Source of the DNA: Pseudoalteromonas luteoviolacea
GTDB taxonomy: Bacteria > Pseudomonadota > Gammaproteobacteria > Enterobacterales > Alteromonadaceae
Reading direction: 5' to 3'
Length of the DNA: 64,000 bases
Assembly (NCBI RefSeq): GCF_001696455.1
Contig: NZ_MAUJ01000001.1
Location: 868,001 to 932,000, forward strand
A model generated the notes under the pieces. It saw nothing but the letters and a program-made list of their open reading frames with translations. It had not been told where the DNA came from and made no database searches. Made by a program: the position numbers and the translations under genes. Shown here in pieces: positions 53,814 through 63,146 of the stretch. Within the stretch, counting starts at the first letter, position 1. Each line of letters begins with the position of its first letter.

Positions 53814-55018
53814 TAACGTGCCTCACTATAAAAAACGATACTGTTTTCCGTTAAGCCAATACTGCCTGTTTGTGCCTGCCGTTCAAGAAATGCCTGACTT
53901 TCATTACGCTCAACTCCTGATATTACAGAAAACGCCTGACCGCCCATTCTGACGACCCGTTGATGTGGCTTTCTAAGCATAGGTTGTGCGGTTTTTGCAA
54001 GTTGTTCTAGGAAAAACTGCAATCTTTCTTCACGTGAAGCATGCGCATAAATCAAGGCTCTACGGCCGACATCCCGAAGCTTTTGATCCATTACTTTGAG
54101 CACCTCTTTCATGTAGTTCTGATCTTGATTGACCTTATTCCAGAAGTCTCTTTTCCTTAGTACAAGTAAGTCTGTGTTGACAATGGCGATGGCATTGACT
54201 TTGCGAGCCTGTTCATCAATGAGGCATGATTCACCGAATAGCTCTCCCGCAGTTAAAGTTGCTAGATCAAAGTCTTGTTGCTGTGCGGTTGTGTCCATAG
54301 TAATACCTATCGCGCCGCTGCTTATTAAATAAGCTTCATCGGGGTTTTCATCCGCAGCGTAAAAAATCGGAGTGCCAGCACTGACCAATAAGTATTCATA
54401 ACAAAGGGCAAATAATTCTGTTAGTTTAGAGTTTTTCCGAGCGCCACCGAACGCCCATTGCGTGATCTGCGCCATGCTGCAATGCATGGGCACCATTGAG
54501 ACAGAAATATGTTCATGACGGATTTGCGCGCCAAGTGCCTTTAACCCCATACGCTTGTATAGCGCCAGAGTTTCAATATTAGCGGTTGTAATAATATCCG
54601 TGACGCCTCTTGCTTCCCCGATATCGCAGCTCAGTTTAAACAAAGCACGAAACAAATCACGGCGATTTCGCCATCTAGCATCGATAGCAAACATGCCTGA
54701 GTTAGCCAGTAAAGGCACAGGCAAGCCTTTTGAATGGGCTTGCTCAATAAGTTGGGTACGGTATTGATTAAAGTCGTACATTTGGTCTGCTGGCAATCGA
54801 AGGGCACCGTCAATGACTACACGTATTGTACCAACCGGTGTGTCGCCATCATAAGCAATAATATTATAGCTATCGGGCATACCGTCAAACATATCCATGA
54901 TGATACGCTGTGGGTTTTTCTGCATATAGGCGTATTCTTCGGCATAAACCTGATACCTGAGCTGGTATACATGATTGAGCTCAACCGGAGTGTTAGCGAC
55001 TTTAACTCTAATAGACAT
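53813..55018 (-). CDS. GNAT-like acyltransferase fused to a cyclic-nucleotide-binding domain
   Basis: A 401-residue protein. The first ~195 residues match the FeeM/autoinducer-synthase-like GNAT fold (YQLRYQVYAEEYAYM, then GDTPVGTIRVVIDGALRLP and ALYKRMGLKALG). Residues about 200-330 form a Crp-type cyclic-nucleotide-binding beta-roll (AYLISSGAIGITMD, LTAGELFGESCLIDEQARK). FeeM-type enzymes make N-acyl amino acids. Attaching a nucleotide sensor suggests control by cAMP or c-di-GMP. The methyltransferase next to it may modify the product. The product is unknown. Confidence 0.85.
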   Translation of the reverse strand: MSIRVKVANTPVELNHVYQLRYQVYAEEYAYMQKNPQRIIMDMFDGMPDSYNIIAYDGDTPVGTIRVVIDGALRLPADQMYDFNQYRTQLIEQAHSKGLPVPLLANSGMFAIDARWRNRRDLFRALFKLSCDIGEARGVTDIITTANIETLALYKRMGLKALGAQIRHEHISVSMVPMHCSMAQITQWAFGGARKNSKLTELFALCYEYLLVSAGTPIFYAADENPDEAYLISSGAIGITMDTTAQQQDFDLATLTAGELFGESCLIDEQARKVNAIAIVNTDLLVLRKRDFWNKVNQDQNYMKEVLKVMDQKLRDVGRRALIYAHASREERLQFFLEQLAKTAQPMLRKPHQRVVRMGGQAFSVISGVERNESQAFLERQAQTGSIGLTENSIVFYSEAR

Positions 55019-55118
55019 TCAACTGACTTTATTTTAATTATTGCAAAGCTGGATTGTAACCCTCAGTAGCGTTGCGGTAAACACGAGTAATAATATATTC
55101 AAAGAAAAATAATATATC

Positions 55119-55148
55119 AAAATCAATGGGGTCAGAGTCGTTGATTTT
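55119..55148. repeat. REP-type hairpin
   Basis: AAAATCAA and TTGATTTT form a perfect stem around TGGGGTCAGAGTCG. From memory, GGGGTCAGAGTCGTTGATT is the kind of repeat mobilised by REP-associated (RAYT) transposases in marine Gammaproteobacteria. No transposase lies beside it. Confidence 0.6.
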
Positions 55149-55346
55149 AAGCACCGTTGATTCTCGATGTCTGTAGTTGCTCCAAAGCAAATTACACACC
55201 CGTAAAAATCAACCATTAAGGGACTAAATTGTCAGAATCGATTCGCGCTTATTCAGAATTAGTAGACGAGGCTGATTGTTCAAAACCTAAGTATTTTTCT
55301 CTTAGTAGACAAACAAGCATTTAAATTAAACACCATGGAATTAACT

Positions 55347-56621
55347 TTAGTCCAGAACTTTTCTTGAACCAAAATCTACGCATACAGTGCAGCCACGTTG
55401 ATCGTTATTGTATAAAGAGAACTCCCAATCGAATCGCTGACAGAAGTCTTCGACTATCAGTAGACCTAATCCGTGCCCCTGTGGATCTTGATTTCCATCG
55501 TAACCACACCCACTGTCGATTACCTTCAATTTTGATGCAGTCATGCAAACTTCGATAGAGCCTTTTTCGGTTGCAGCAATCGCATTTCTAATTAAATTGT
55601 TTAGTACGATGGCTATTACTGGTGGGCTAGCTTGGACGTTAGGCATACTCTCAATAGTGCACATTAATTCTAGTTGTTTTTCCTGTGCTAACGTTAGATT
55701 GGCCGCCATAATACTATTTAGTTCTTCAGCACTTACCAAGCGAAAAGGCGCATTGTGTTTTTCTCGTTCATAGCGAACTAATGCTAAGAGAGCATCGGTC
55801 ATAGTCGACATTTGTGTAGTGGCTTCTTGTACTCTAATTACTTGGCGTGAAATAAAACCATCCTCACAGGCTCTAAGGAGTAACTTTGATGCACCTTTAA
55901 TCACAGTTAAAGGTGTTCTAAGCTCATGACTTGCGTATCTAGCGAAAGATTGCTCGCGTTTAATCAGCTCATTTACTCGAGTTCTGTATCCATTTAATCC
56001 AGCTGCGAGCGTTTGAAACTCATTGGCTGCATCATTTGGCAGGGCGAAAGCGGCGCTCGGGTCGTTCTTATCTAGTTGGGTTTTAAGTGCGTTAACTGGC
56101 TCAATCAAACGCTGTGACAATTTCATCAGAAGCTTTGCAAAAATAAAAACAAGCACAACCACAAAGGTAAGATTGATGGCAATCACGGTGATAAACTCAT
56201 CATAGCTAAGCTCTACTTCATCAACATAAGTAAGCAAGATAATCGGCTTTTCATCACCATTGTGAGTAAATGTACTTAAGTAAACCATTTGAGAGCCATC
56301 TTCTATGTGAACTTCATCCAAAAAGTGGCTTTTTCCGACTAGGTAAGGTCGATAGGTTTTCGGCACTAACGAAATGTCGTTATATGCCGTTGTCAGTAAA
56401 TCCAACTGAATCACACTAATATCAGGGTTAGAGTGAAAATAGTGAATAGCTTCTTTCTTATCAATAAGTATGCGTCTTTCACCCATACGATCCTCGGCCC
56501 AGTGCAAAGTAAGGGTGATGAGCGCAAAACAGAATAACCCGATCACGGCTGAAACAGCTGCAAAAAAGAGGGCGAGACGACCAGTCATACTACGCGTGTT
56601 TCCAAGATATCGTCGAATCAT
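55347..56621 (-). CDS. sensor histidine kinase
   Basis: A 424-residue kinase with two membrane helices around residues 16-38 and 144-163 and a periplasmic sensor between them. The HisKA phospho-acceptor is His232 in YASHELRTPLTV. The N-box LNNLIRNAIAATEKG and G-boxes DSGCGYDG and GHGLGL are present. Its ATG overlaps the regulator's stop as ATGA. It is likely to sense envelope stress and control the divergent lipid-modification genes; that is inferred from position. Confidence 0.95.
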   Translation of the reverse strand: MIRRYLGNTRSMTGRLALFFAAVSAVIGLFCFALITLTLHWAEDRMGERRILIDKKEAIHYFHSNPDISVIQLDLLTTAYNDISLVPKTYRPYLVGKSHFLDEVHIEDGSQMVYLSTFTHNGDEKPIILLTYVDEVELSYDEFITVIAINLTFVVVLVFIFAKLLMKLSQRLIEPVNALKTQLDKNDPSAAFALPNDAANEFQTLAAGLNGYRTRVNELIKREQSFARYASHELRTPLTVIKGASKLLLRACEDGFISRQVIRVQEATTQMSTMTDALLALVRYEREKHNAPFRLVSAEELNSIMAANLTLAQEKQLELMCTIESMPNVQASPPVIAIVLNNLIRNAIAATEKGSIEVCMTASKLKVIDSGCGYDGNQDPQGHGLGLLIVEDFCQRFDWEFSLYNNDQRGCTVCVDFGSRKVLD

Positions 56622-57295
56622 GAAGGCTGCTCCAACCTAAACCCTACCTTAGGCACAGTGATTAAAACAGCATGCTCAAATGGCTTATCTAATTGGGTTC
56701 TGAGCTGATAGATATGGCTGCGTAATACATCATTGTTGGGGTCACTTTCTTGCCAAAGTTGAAACGCGATCTCCTCTTTTGTAAGCACTTCTGGTGCTTT
56801 CTTTAAGAGTAACTCCAGGATGGTGTAGGTCGTGGGGTTTAGCGCAAGTAAGCGCCCTTGTCTGTAGGCTTGTCGTGTTTTTTGGTCGATTGAAACCTCG
56901 CCATAGCAGAGCTTTTGAGTAGCGAATTCAGCATTACTACGGCGGATCAATGCATGCATGCGCGCTTCTAGGATGTCCAAGTCAAATGGCTTTGTTAGAT
57001 AATCATCAGCTCCGTGTTCAAACCCTTGAAGAATATCCTCTCGGCCATCTAATGCCGTGAGCATTAATATTGGAGTAGTGTTGCCTGACTCCCGGAGCTT
57101 GTTGCAAATAGAAAGGCCGCTCAAGCGGGGTAGCATAAGGTCCAAAAGAATGATATCAAATGTGTTTTCACTGGCGAGCTTTAACCCTAACTCTCCATTG
57201 TCTGCGTAATCAATCTCCATTCCTAATGACTCAAAGTAGTCGAACAAGATACCAGCGATTTCGCGATTATCTTCAACGATTAACAGTCTTTTCAA
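56618..57295 (-). CDS. OmpR-family response regulator
   Basis: A 225-residue regulator with an N-terminal receiver (Glu8-Asp9, phospho-acceptor Asp52 in IILLDLMLPRLSG, Lys in YLTKPFDLD) and a C-terminal winged helix (LALNPTTYTILELL, NDVLRSHIYQLRTQLDKPFE). I chose a TTG start at 57295 because GGAGAG lies seven bases upstream; the longer frame to 57334 would prefix residues that do not fit a receiver. It pairs with the kinase and diverges from the glycosyltransferase operon. Confidence 0.93.
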   Translation of the reverse strand: MKRLLIVEDNREIAGILFDYFESLGMEIDYADNGELGLKLASENTFDIILLDLMLPRLSGLSICNKLRESGNTTPILMLTALDGREDILQGFEHGADDYLTKPFDLDILEARMHALIRRSNAEFATQKLCYGEVSIDQKTRQAYRQGRLLALNPTTYTILELLLKKAPEVLTKEEIAFQLWQESDPNNDVLRSHIYQLRTQLDKPFEHAVLITVPKVGFRLEQPS

Positions 57296-57416
57296 GCGAA
57301 CTCTCCAACAAAAACTCAAATTTACATTATGCACAAAGCGCGTGAAAAAAATGTCGATAACAACTCTTTCACTGCAACCATTGTAGGCTGAACCCGTCTT
57401 TTAATGATCCGGATAC

Positions 57417-58460
57417 ATGTCTATGTCTATTTCAAATGCACCAATCACTAATATAAGTGCGTTCAATGAGCGCCGAGATATTGGACCCATTTTATCAGTC
57501 GTTGTTCCTTTTTATAACGAAGCAGAAGTACTGAATGAATTCCACCAGCGCCTTGAGTGGGTGCTCACCCAAATTCATGGTGAAACAGAAATCATTTATG
57601 TGGATGATGGGAGTGTTGATGGTAGTTTGGATATTGTCAAAGAATTTAGTGCGCCAAACTGTACAATAAGATGTGTCGAGCTTAGCCGTAATTTTGGCAA
57701 AGAAAGCGCGATGAGTGCCGGCCTCAATCATGCGCAGGGGCAAGCCGTTGTTATGATAGATGCTGACCTCCAAGACCCGCCAGAGTTGATCCCAAAAATG
57801 TTATGTAAGTGGCGAGCAGGGTTTGACGTGGTTAACATGAAGCGTACTAGCAGAGATGGCGAATCTTGGTTTAAGCGGTTTTCAGCAGCTTGCTTTTATA
57901 AGTTACTCAATAAGATGACGCCGTTAAATGTGCCAGAAAACGTTGGCGATTTTCGCTTGATGAGTGCCAAAGTTGTCAAACACATCAATGCACTGCCTGA
58001 GCGGACTCGTTACATGAAAGGTATTTTCGCATGGCCCGGGTTTAATCAAACAACCATTGCATTTGAACGTGACGCACGCTATTTAGGGCAAACAAAGTGG
58101 AATTATTTAAGATTAATAGGTCTGGCCATGGACGGTATCACTTCCTTTTCTATTCGGCCACTTAGAATAGCGACCATATTGGGTGCACTGATTGCGGGAT
58201 CTGCGTTTGTTTATGGGCTCGTAATAATCACTAAAACGATGGCTTTCGGTGAAGCTGTCTCTGGATATCCGTCCACTATGGTTGTGCAGTTAGCGCTCGG
58301 TGGTGTGCAGCTGTTGTCTATAGGTTTATTAGGGGAATACATAGGGCGCATTTTTGTTGAAGTAAAACAAAGACCGCTTTATCTGGTTGCTGATGTACAC
58401 AATTGCGCGAAAGCCCATTGCAAAAATGAAGCATTGGCGTCATTTAGGGAGAATGCATAA
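57417..58460 (+). CDS. family 2 glycosyltransferase (GtrB/DPM1-like)
   Basis: A 347-residue membrane-bound glycosyltransferase. The GT-A fold shows VVVPFYNEAEVLNEF, IYVDDGSVDGS, MIDADLQDPPELIP and GDFRLMSAKV. Two hydrophobic helices lie near the C terminus. It should transfer a sugar from a nucleotide donor to a polyprenyl phosphate. The next gene starts directly at its stop codon. With the ArnT-like and GtrA-like genes it forms a sugar-to-lipid modification operon. Confidence 0.93.
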   Translation: MSMSISNAPITNISAFNERRDIGPILSVVVPFYNEAEVLNEFHQRLEWVLTQIHGETEIIYVDDGSVDGSLDIVKEFSAPNCTIRCVELSRNFGKESAMSAGLNHAQGQAVVMIDADLQDPPELIPKMLCKWRAGFDVVNMKRTSRDGESWFKRFSAACFYKLLNKMTPLNVPENVGDFRLMSAKVVKHINALPERTRYMKGIFAWPGFNQTTIAFERDARYLGQTKWNYLRLIGLAMDGITSFSIRPLRIATILGALIAGSAFVYGLVIITKTMAFGEAVSGYPSTMVVQLALGGVQLLSIGLLGEYIGRIFVEVKQRPLYLVADVHNCAKAHCKNEALASFRENA

Positions 58461-59875
58461 ATGACAATCAGACAAATACACCTCTGGTCGCTTTTAGCGT
58501 TTGCACTGCTACTTAGGCTGATCTCCTTGGCGACTTACCCCTTAATGGATACGACAGAGGCCCGTTATGGTGAAATGGCGCGATTGATGGTGGAAACGGG
58601 GAACTGGCTAACTCCTCAATTTGATTATGGCGTGCCATTTTGGGGAAAGCCTCCGCTTTTTACTTGGATGAGTGCTACTGGGATTCAGGTTTTTGGGCTC
58701 AATGAATTTGCGGTGCGAGTACCACATTGGTTTGCAGGTGTTTTGACTATTTGCTTAATTGGGTTTTTAGCGAAGAAAACCAACAATAACCCGGTTGTCG
58801 CTGCAATCGTAGTTGCCACGTGCGGCATTTTTACTATTGCTTCAGGTGCAGTTATGACTGATATGGCATTGACCTTGGCGCTTACTATCGCGATGGTGGG
58901 ATTTTATTTGTGCTGGCTACAAAAAGATGAGCATACTCAAAAATGGGGCTACGCAGGTTTCTTTGGTTTGGCGTGTGGATTACTTGCTAAAGGACCGGTA
59001 GCGTTAGTGATTATGGCGATCGCAGTCGTCCCCTGGCTTATGCTCCAACATGGTTTTTTGGGAGCATTTAAGCAATTGTGGCAAAGGTTTCCGATACTGT
59101 CAGGCGGTGCACTCATGTTAGTTGTTGCACTGCGTGGTATGTCCTAGCAGAAATCGCGACACCAGGGTTTTTAGATTATTTTATTGTTGGAGAGCATTTT
59201 AATCGATTTGTAGTTAGTGGTTGGGAAGGCGATCTCTATGGCAATGCCCATGATAGGCCTCGCGGAACTATTTGGCTGTTTTGGCTACAATCTGCTTTGC
59301 CATGGTCATTGATACTCCCAGTATTAATTTGGAAAAAACGCACTCAGAAACATGATATTGAAAAGGGTCATACTGGTCTTTTTAGCTTTTTAATATTTTG
59401 GCTTTTGTCACCACTTTTACTATTCACACTTTCAGGGAACATATTACCCGCTTATGTACTACCAGGCGTGCCTGCTATTGGTGTGTTGATAGCGATGCTA
59501 GTAACACAAAAAGACTTTAAATGGTTGTGGGGAGCGTCCGCTTTGATCCCTGTTATGCTGATGATTGCTTTACTTGTACTTAATATGGGCAAAGCGGATA
59601 GTCGCAGTGATCGAATAATATTTGAAAAGACATTGCCAGAGCTTCCTGTTTTTTATGTGGGAAAGCGGCCATTTTCAGGTCAATTTTATAGCCGAGGGCA
59701 AGCTAAATTATTACAAGATGCAGATATCTTACCTTCATTGAGTCAGTATCATCTGATTGGGCACCCTGAACAGGTGACTGCGCTTATCGTTCAAAATTCT
59801 TTAAGTTGCACCGTTGACCTAGAATCTCAATCAGGCCGTTCGTTATACACTTGCAGCAATACGCATGGTGAGTGA
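58461..59875 (+). pseudogene. ArnT/PMT-type glycosyltransferase with a one-base frameshift
   Basis: The N-terminal half (from ATG 58461) has the GT39/ArnT pattern: a membrane helix, then DTTEARYGEMARLM and GKPPLFTWMSA. The frame hits TAG at 59145. The second half continues in another frame from WYVLAEIATPGFLDYFIVGE to TGA at 59873. The shift falls in the motif that should read Ala-Leu-Pro-Trp-Tyr; one C appears to be missing near 59133. The whole gene would encode a multi-helix enzyme that moves a sugar from a lipid carrier to lipid A or another acceptor. It is either a recent pseudogene or a consensus error. Confidence 0.82.
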
Positions 59876-60279
59876 TGAGGCAATTGATTAAATTTGCCCT
59901 AGTAGGCATTACAGGATTTGCTGTGGATGTTTCAGTATTCACACTGCTAAGTTTTGGCCTGTCTTTACAGGTCGAGTGGGCAAGGGGGCTTGCATTCTTT
60001 ATTGCTGCTTTAACGACGTGGCTTGGTAACCGACACTTTACATTTTGTACGGCTAGTTCCAACCGACTAGTCGGCGAATGTCGCAAGAGCTTAATTTGTG
60101 CGGTACTTGCTGGCTTAATCAACCTTACCATATTTAAAGCGATGACTTTATATTCAAACGAACTGTTATTCGTGTACTTTGCTTTTGTTTGCGGTGTACT
60201 GGTGGGGATGGTTTTAAACTATGTACTCAGTGCTATGTGGGTATTTAAAGTGGGTCACGATGTAAGTGGTGAGAGTTGA
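59875..60279 (+). CDS. GtrA-family membrane protein
   Basis: A 134-residue protein with four transmembrane helices, typical of GtrA flippases (KFALVGITGFAVDVSVF, then TTWLGNRHFTF and a last helix ending in VFKVG). It probably moves a lipid-linked sugar across the inner membrane, completing the set with GtrB-like and ArnT-like proteins. Its ATG overlaps the preceding stop as TGATG. A GTG at 59872 is also possible. Confidence 0.92.
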   Translation: MRQLIKFALVGITGFAVDVSVFTLLSFGLSLQVEWARGLAFFIAALTTWLGNRHFTFCTASSNRLVGECRKSLICAVLAGLINLTIFKAMTLYSNELLFVYFAFVCGVLVGMVLNYVLSAMWVFKVGHDVSGES

Positions 60280-60397
60280 AATGCCTGATGAGCACTTTAG
60301 ATTTTAATCGATTCTTATTGAAATAGCCCCGCGCAGATTTTCTTGGTTTGAATACGAGTATGGGTGTAAGGCCAGCTTATAAAAAGCGTTAAAAATA

Positions 60398-60425
60398 AAA
60401 ATGCTGCCACTAAGGACAGCATTTT
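60398..60425 (-). terminator. terminator of the zinc-type TonB receptor gene
   Basis: On the minus strand AAAATGCTG and CAGCATTTT form a perfect 9-bp stem followed by TATTTTTAACG. Confidence 0.82.
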
Positions 60426-60451
60426 GGGTCTCTATAAAAGAAAGGAACTGT

Positions 60452-62992
60452 TTAGAAGTAAGCTCTAATTCCAAGCTTTAAGTTACGCCCAGGGAGAGGC
60501 GCCTGATCTTTGATAAATGAACTATGTACAAAGCCCAATTCATCAGTCAGGTTTTCAAGATTCATATAACCAACCATATCGATACCCTGAACAGCAAAGT
60601 CGTAGCTTAGGCTTGCATCTACTAATGTGTAGCCTTTAGTTACTGTTTCGTATGATGTAACTTTGTCTTGCTCTAGGTAACGGGTAATGGTCATGTCTGC
60701 TTTAAATGGACCTTTTTCAAAAGCGTAATTAACACCAAGCTTGTTGCTTGGAATACGCGGAAGGTTTTGTCCATCTTCAAGCTTAGCGCGCAAGTGGTCG
60801 CCAAATACTTTAATACGTGTCAAGTCGTTGATTTGATAGTGGACATCAAATTCTAACCCGTAAAGCTTCGCATCTTTACTCACATATTGATAAACGTCAC
60901 GTGCGCCTTCATGCTCGTGGTCAGCAACTTCTAATCCATGCTCAGACGTAAAGAAGTAATTTGTCTTTTCTTGGTAGTAGAAGTTAGAAATATTGTTATG
61001 GAATACGTTAACCGTATAGCCAAAATCACCGATGAAACGACGGTAGCTTATGTCTAAGTTTGTCGATGTTTCTTTTTCGATATCTGTTGGCTCAAAGTGG
61101 ATCTCTGTGCCTTCAATTTCATAACCAAGACCTAGTTCATAGGTGCTTGTTGCAATGTGTAGACCGTTAGAAAGCAATTCAGCTGTCAAAGGTGCACGCT
61201 CTGAACGAGAAAGGCTGATAGCAACGTTTTCACCAGGCGCGTAGTTATATACACCACCAATTGACGCACTTACGTTAGTCATCTCTAAAGTGTAATCAGA
61301 GATTTGGGTGGTTTTTACCATATCTTCTTCATGACCGTGGTCATGATCATGGTCGTCGTGGCCGTGCTCATCATGATCGTCATCGTGACCAACATGTGTT
61401 TCGGTAATTCGGCTTGAAAGCTCAAAATCTTCAACGCGCGCGCCCAACTCTAACGTGAAATCACCAAACTCTTTTTCTTCTAAAATATAGAATGCATGCG
61501 TTGTGGTATTTGTAGCTGGCGTGAATGCTTCCGCGCCTTGTGCTTCATAATCACTGTCAGAGTAGTGATAACCAAAGATCCCGTGCCAACCACCAATGCG
61601 GTGCTCGAAGTTAGTACGTAGTTCAGTAGTTTCATTTTTGAATACTGTGCCAACTGCGCCGCCTTCGATTTCGGCATGTTCATAATCTGTGTAACCTGCA
61701 CGTACTTGAATAGACTCTAACCAGTTATTATGCAGTGCATAGTTAAATAACGCTTGCCATCTGTCTTGCTTTACGCGGGCAAACACGTTGTGGTTTTCGC
61801 CTTCGTGATCGTGCGCGTCATCTTCACCATGGTCTTCATCGTGATCATGGCCATGTTCGTCTTCGTGTCCATGGTCATCGTGACCATGCTCATCATGTCC
61901 GTGATCATGGCTGTGTGCTGGAATACCATAATCAGTTTCGATGCGACCGTAAGAAATACCCGCAGTGATATGGTCTGATACGTAACTTGTGCCGATGTTA
62001 AATACTTCTGAGTCAATAAAAGTATTGTCTACTTTTTCAGCGTACTCAGCAGCATGCTCTTCTTCACCCTCGTGATCTTCGCCTTCATGCTCATGGTCGT
62101 CATGCCCGTGCTCGTCTTCATGATGCTCGTCATGGTCGCCAGGTAATTTAAAGCTCGGCGTGTCATAGTCGTCACCTTGACGCTTTACACCATCAAAGTG
62201 GAAGTTGAAACCTTCATGACCAGTCTCAAACAATACAGCATAGGTGTTGGTGTTTGAATTCGTGTCGTGGCTGTAGTTTACAGCGCCTTGAGGTGCGTCG
62301 ATTACATCAGTAGGGATGCGGTTATCAACTACGTTTACCACACCACCAATTGCGCCTGAACCGTAAAGTAGCGTCGCAGGGCCGCGAAGAATTTCAATTT
62401 GCTCTGCGCCAAGTGCATCGTTTGTGTTTGCGTGGTCAGGACCAATACGAGAAGCGTCACTGCTGTCTAAACCGTTTTGTGTAATTTTAACGCGCGGGCC
62501 GTCTAAACCACGGATGATAGGGCTTGAAGAAACTGGGCCAAAGTAGCTTGCGTTAATACCAGGTAAGCCTTTAAGTGTTTCGCCTAGAGTTGGTTTAGCA
62601 GAGTTTTTTAGTGTATCACCGCTTACAACAGTTACAGGCGACGCCATTTCCATATTACTTTTGTGTAAAGCTGATGCGTATACAACAATACTTTCAACAG
62701 AGCTTGGCGTTAGTGTTACGGTAACAAAAGGAGAGTCTGGATTAACGTCTAGACGTTGATCAATAAAGTTATTTTTTGAAACATGTAATTGTGATGCTGC
62801 ATCTACATCAATGGTGAAGTTACCTTCAGCATCAGTCTTAATGGTTTGCGATTTGCCGTGCAAGTGCACATTTGCATTGCTAACCGGTAGGTTGTTGTTA
62901 TCTACAACTTTACCCTTTAACTCGCCAGCATATGCCGACGTCGACAGCATTACTGCGCTGACACTCAGTGAGATCAAAGATTGTTTAAACAT
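60452..62992 (-). CDS. zinc-type TonB-dependent receptor with His-rich loops
   Basis: An 846-residue outer-membrane receptor. After the signal peptide comes a carboxypeptidase-regulatory-like domain (with NNNLPVSNANVHLHG), a plug (KNSAKPTLGETLKGLPGIN, then GAEQIEILRGPATLLYGSGA) and a barrel ending in LGIRAYF. Three loops are dominated by His, Asp and Glu (about residues 283-316, 359-402 and 531-557), as in the ZnuD zinc receptor. Its upstream region holds two Zur-type palindromes. It most likely imports zinc, perhaps complexed, under zinc limitation. Confidence 0.93.
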   Translation of the reverse strand: MFKQSLISLSVSAVMLSTSAYAGELKGKVVDNNNLPVSNANVHLHGKSQTIKTDAEGNFTIDVDAASQLHVSKNNFIDQRLDVNPDSPFVTVTLTPSSVESIVVYASALHKSNMEMASPVTVVSGDTLKNSAKPTLGETLKGLPGINASYFGPVSSSPIIRGLDGPRVKITQNGLDSSDASRIGPDHANTNDALGAEQIEILRGPATLLYGSGAIGGVVNVVDNRIPTDVIDAPQGAVNYSHDTNSNTNTYAVLFETGHEGFNFHFDGVKRQGDDYDTPSFKLPGDHDEHHEDEHGHDDHEHEGEDHEGEEEHAAEYAEKVDNTFIDSEVFNIGTSYVSDHITAGISYGRIETDYGIPAHSHDHGHDEHGHDDHGHEDEHGHDHDEDHGEDDAHDHEGENHNVFARVKQDRWQALFNYALHNNWLESIQVRAGYTDYEHAEIEGGAVGTVFKNETTELRTNFEHRIGGWHGIFGYHYSDSDYEAQGAEAFTPATNTTTHAFYILEEKEFGDFTLELGARVEDFELSSRITETHVGHDDDHDEHGHDDHDHDHGHEEDMVKTTQISDYTLEMTNVSASIGGVYNYAPGENVAISLSRSERAPLTAELLSNGLHIATSTYELGLGYEIEGTEIHFEPTDIEKETSTNLDISYRRFIGDFGYTVNVFHNNISNFYYQEKTNYFFTSEHGLEVADHEHEGARDVYQYVSKDAKLYGLEFDVHYQINDLTRIKVFGDHLRAKLEDGQNLPRIPSNKLGVNYAFEKGPFKADMTITRYLEQDKVTSYETVTKGYTLVDASLSYDFAVQGIDMVGYMNLENLTDELGFVHSSFIKDQAPLPGRNLKLGIRAYF

Positions 62993-63029
62993 GTTACTAC
63001 TTTCTTGATTATGATAGTGATTGTGAACT

Positions 63030-63044
63030 TGTAATAATATAACA
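63030..63044. promoter_or_regulatory. Zur-box candidate, copy 1
   Basis: TGTAATAATATAACA differs by one base from the Zur-like consensus TGTTATAATATAACA. It lies 38 bases upstream of the zinc-type receptor start. Confidence 0.55.
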
Positions 63045-63068
63045 CCTCATTTTTTCAAAAACAATGAT

Positions 63069-63081
63069 GTTATACTATAAC
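63069..63081. promoter_or_regulatory. Zur-box candidate, copy 2
   Basis: GTTATA-C-TATAAC is a perfect 6-1-6 palindrome matching the core of Zur sites, 77 bases upstream of the receptor start. Confidence 0.7.
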
Positions 63082-63146
63082 TTTAAGTTTGAATTATATT
63101 TGACTGTTCCTATATTTAAGCTAGAGCGTGTTTATCAGAGCCTAGT

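Noticed and set aside
55034..55216. 60-codon minus-strand frame containing the REP hairpin
   Set aside because: The REP element explains the sequence; no coding signal.
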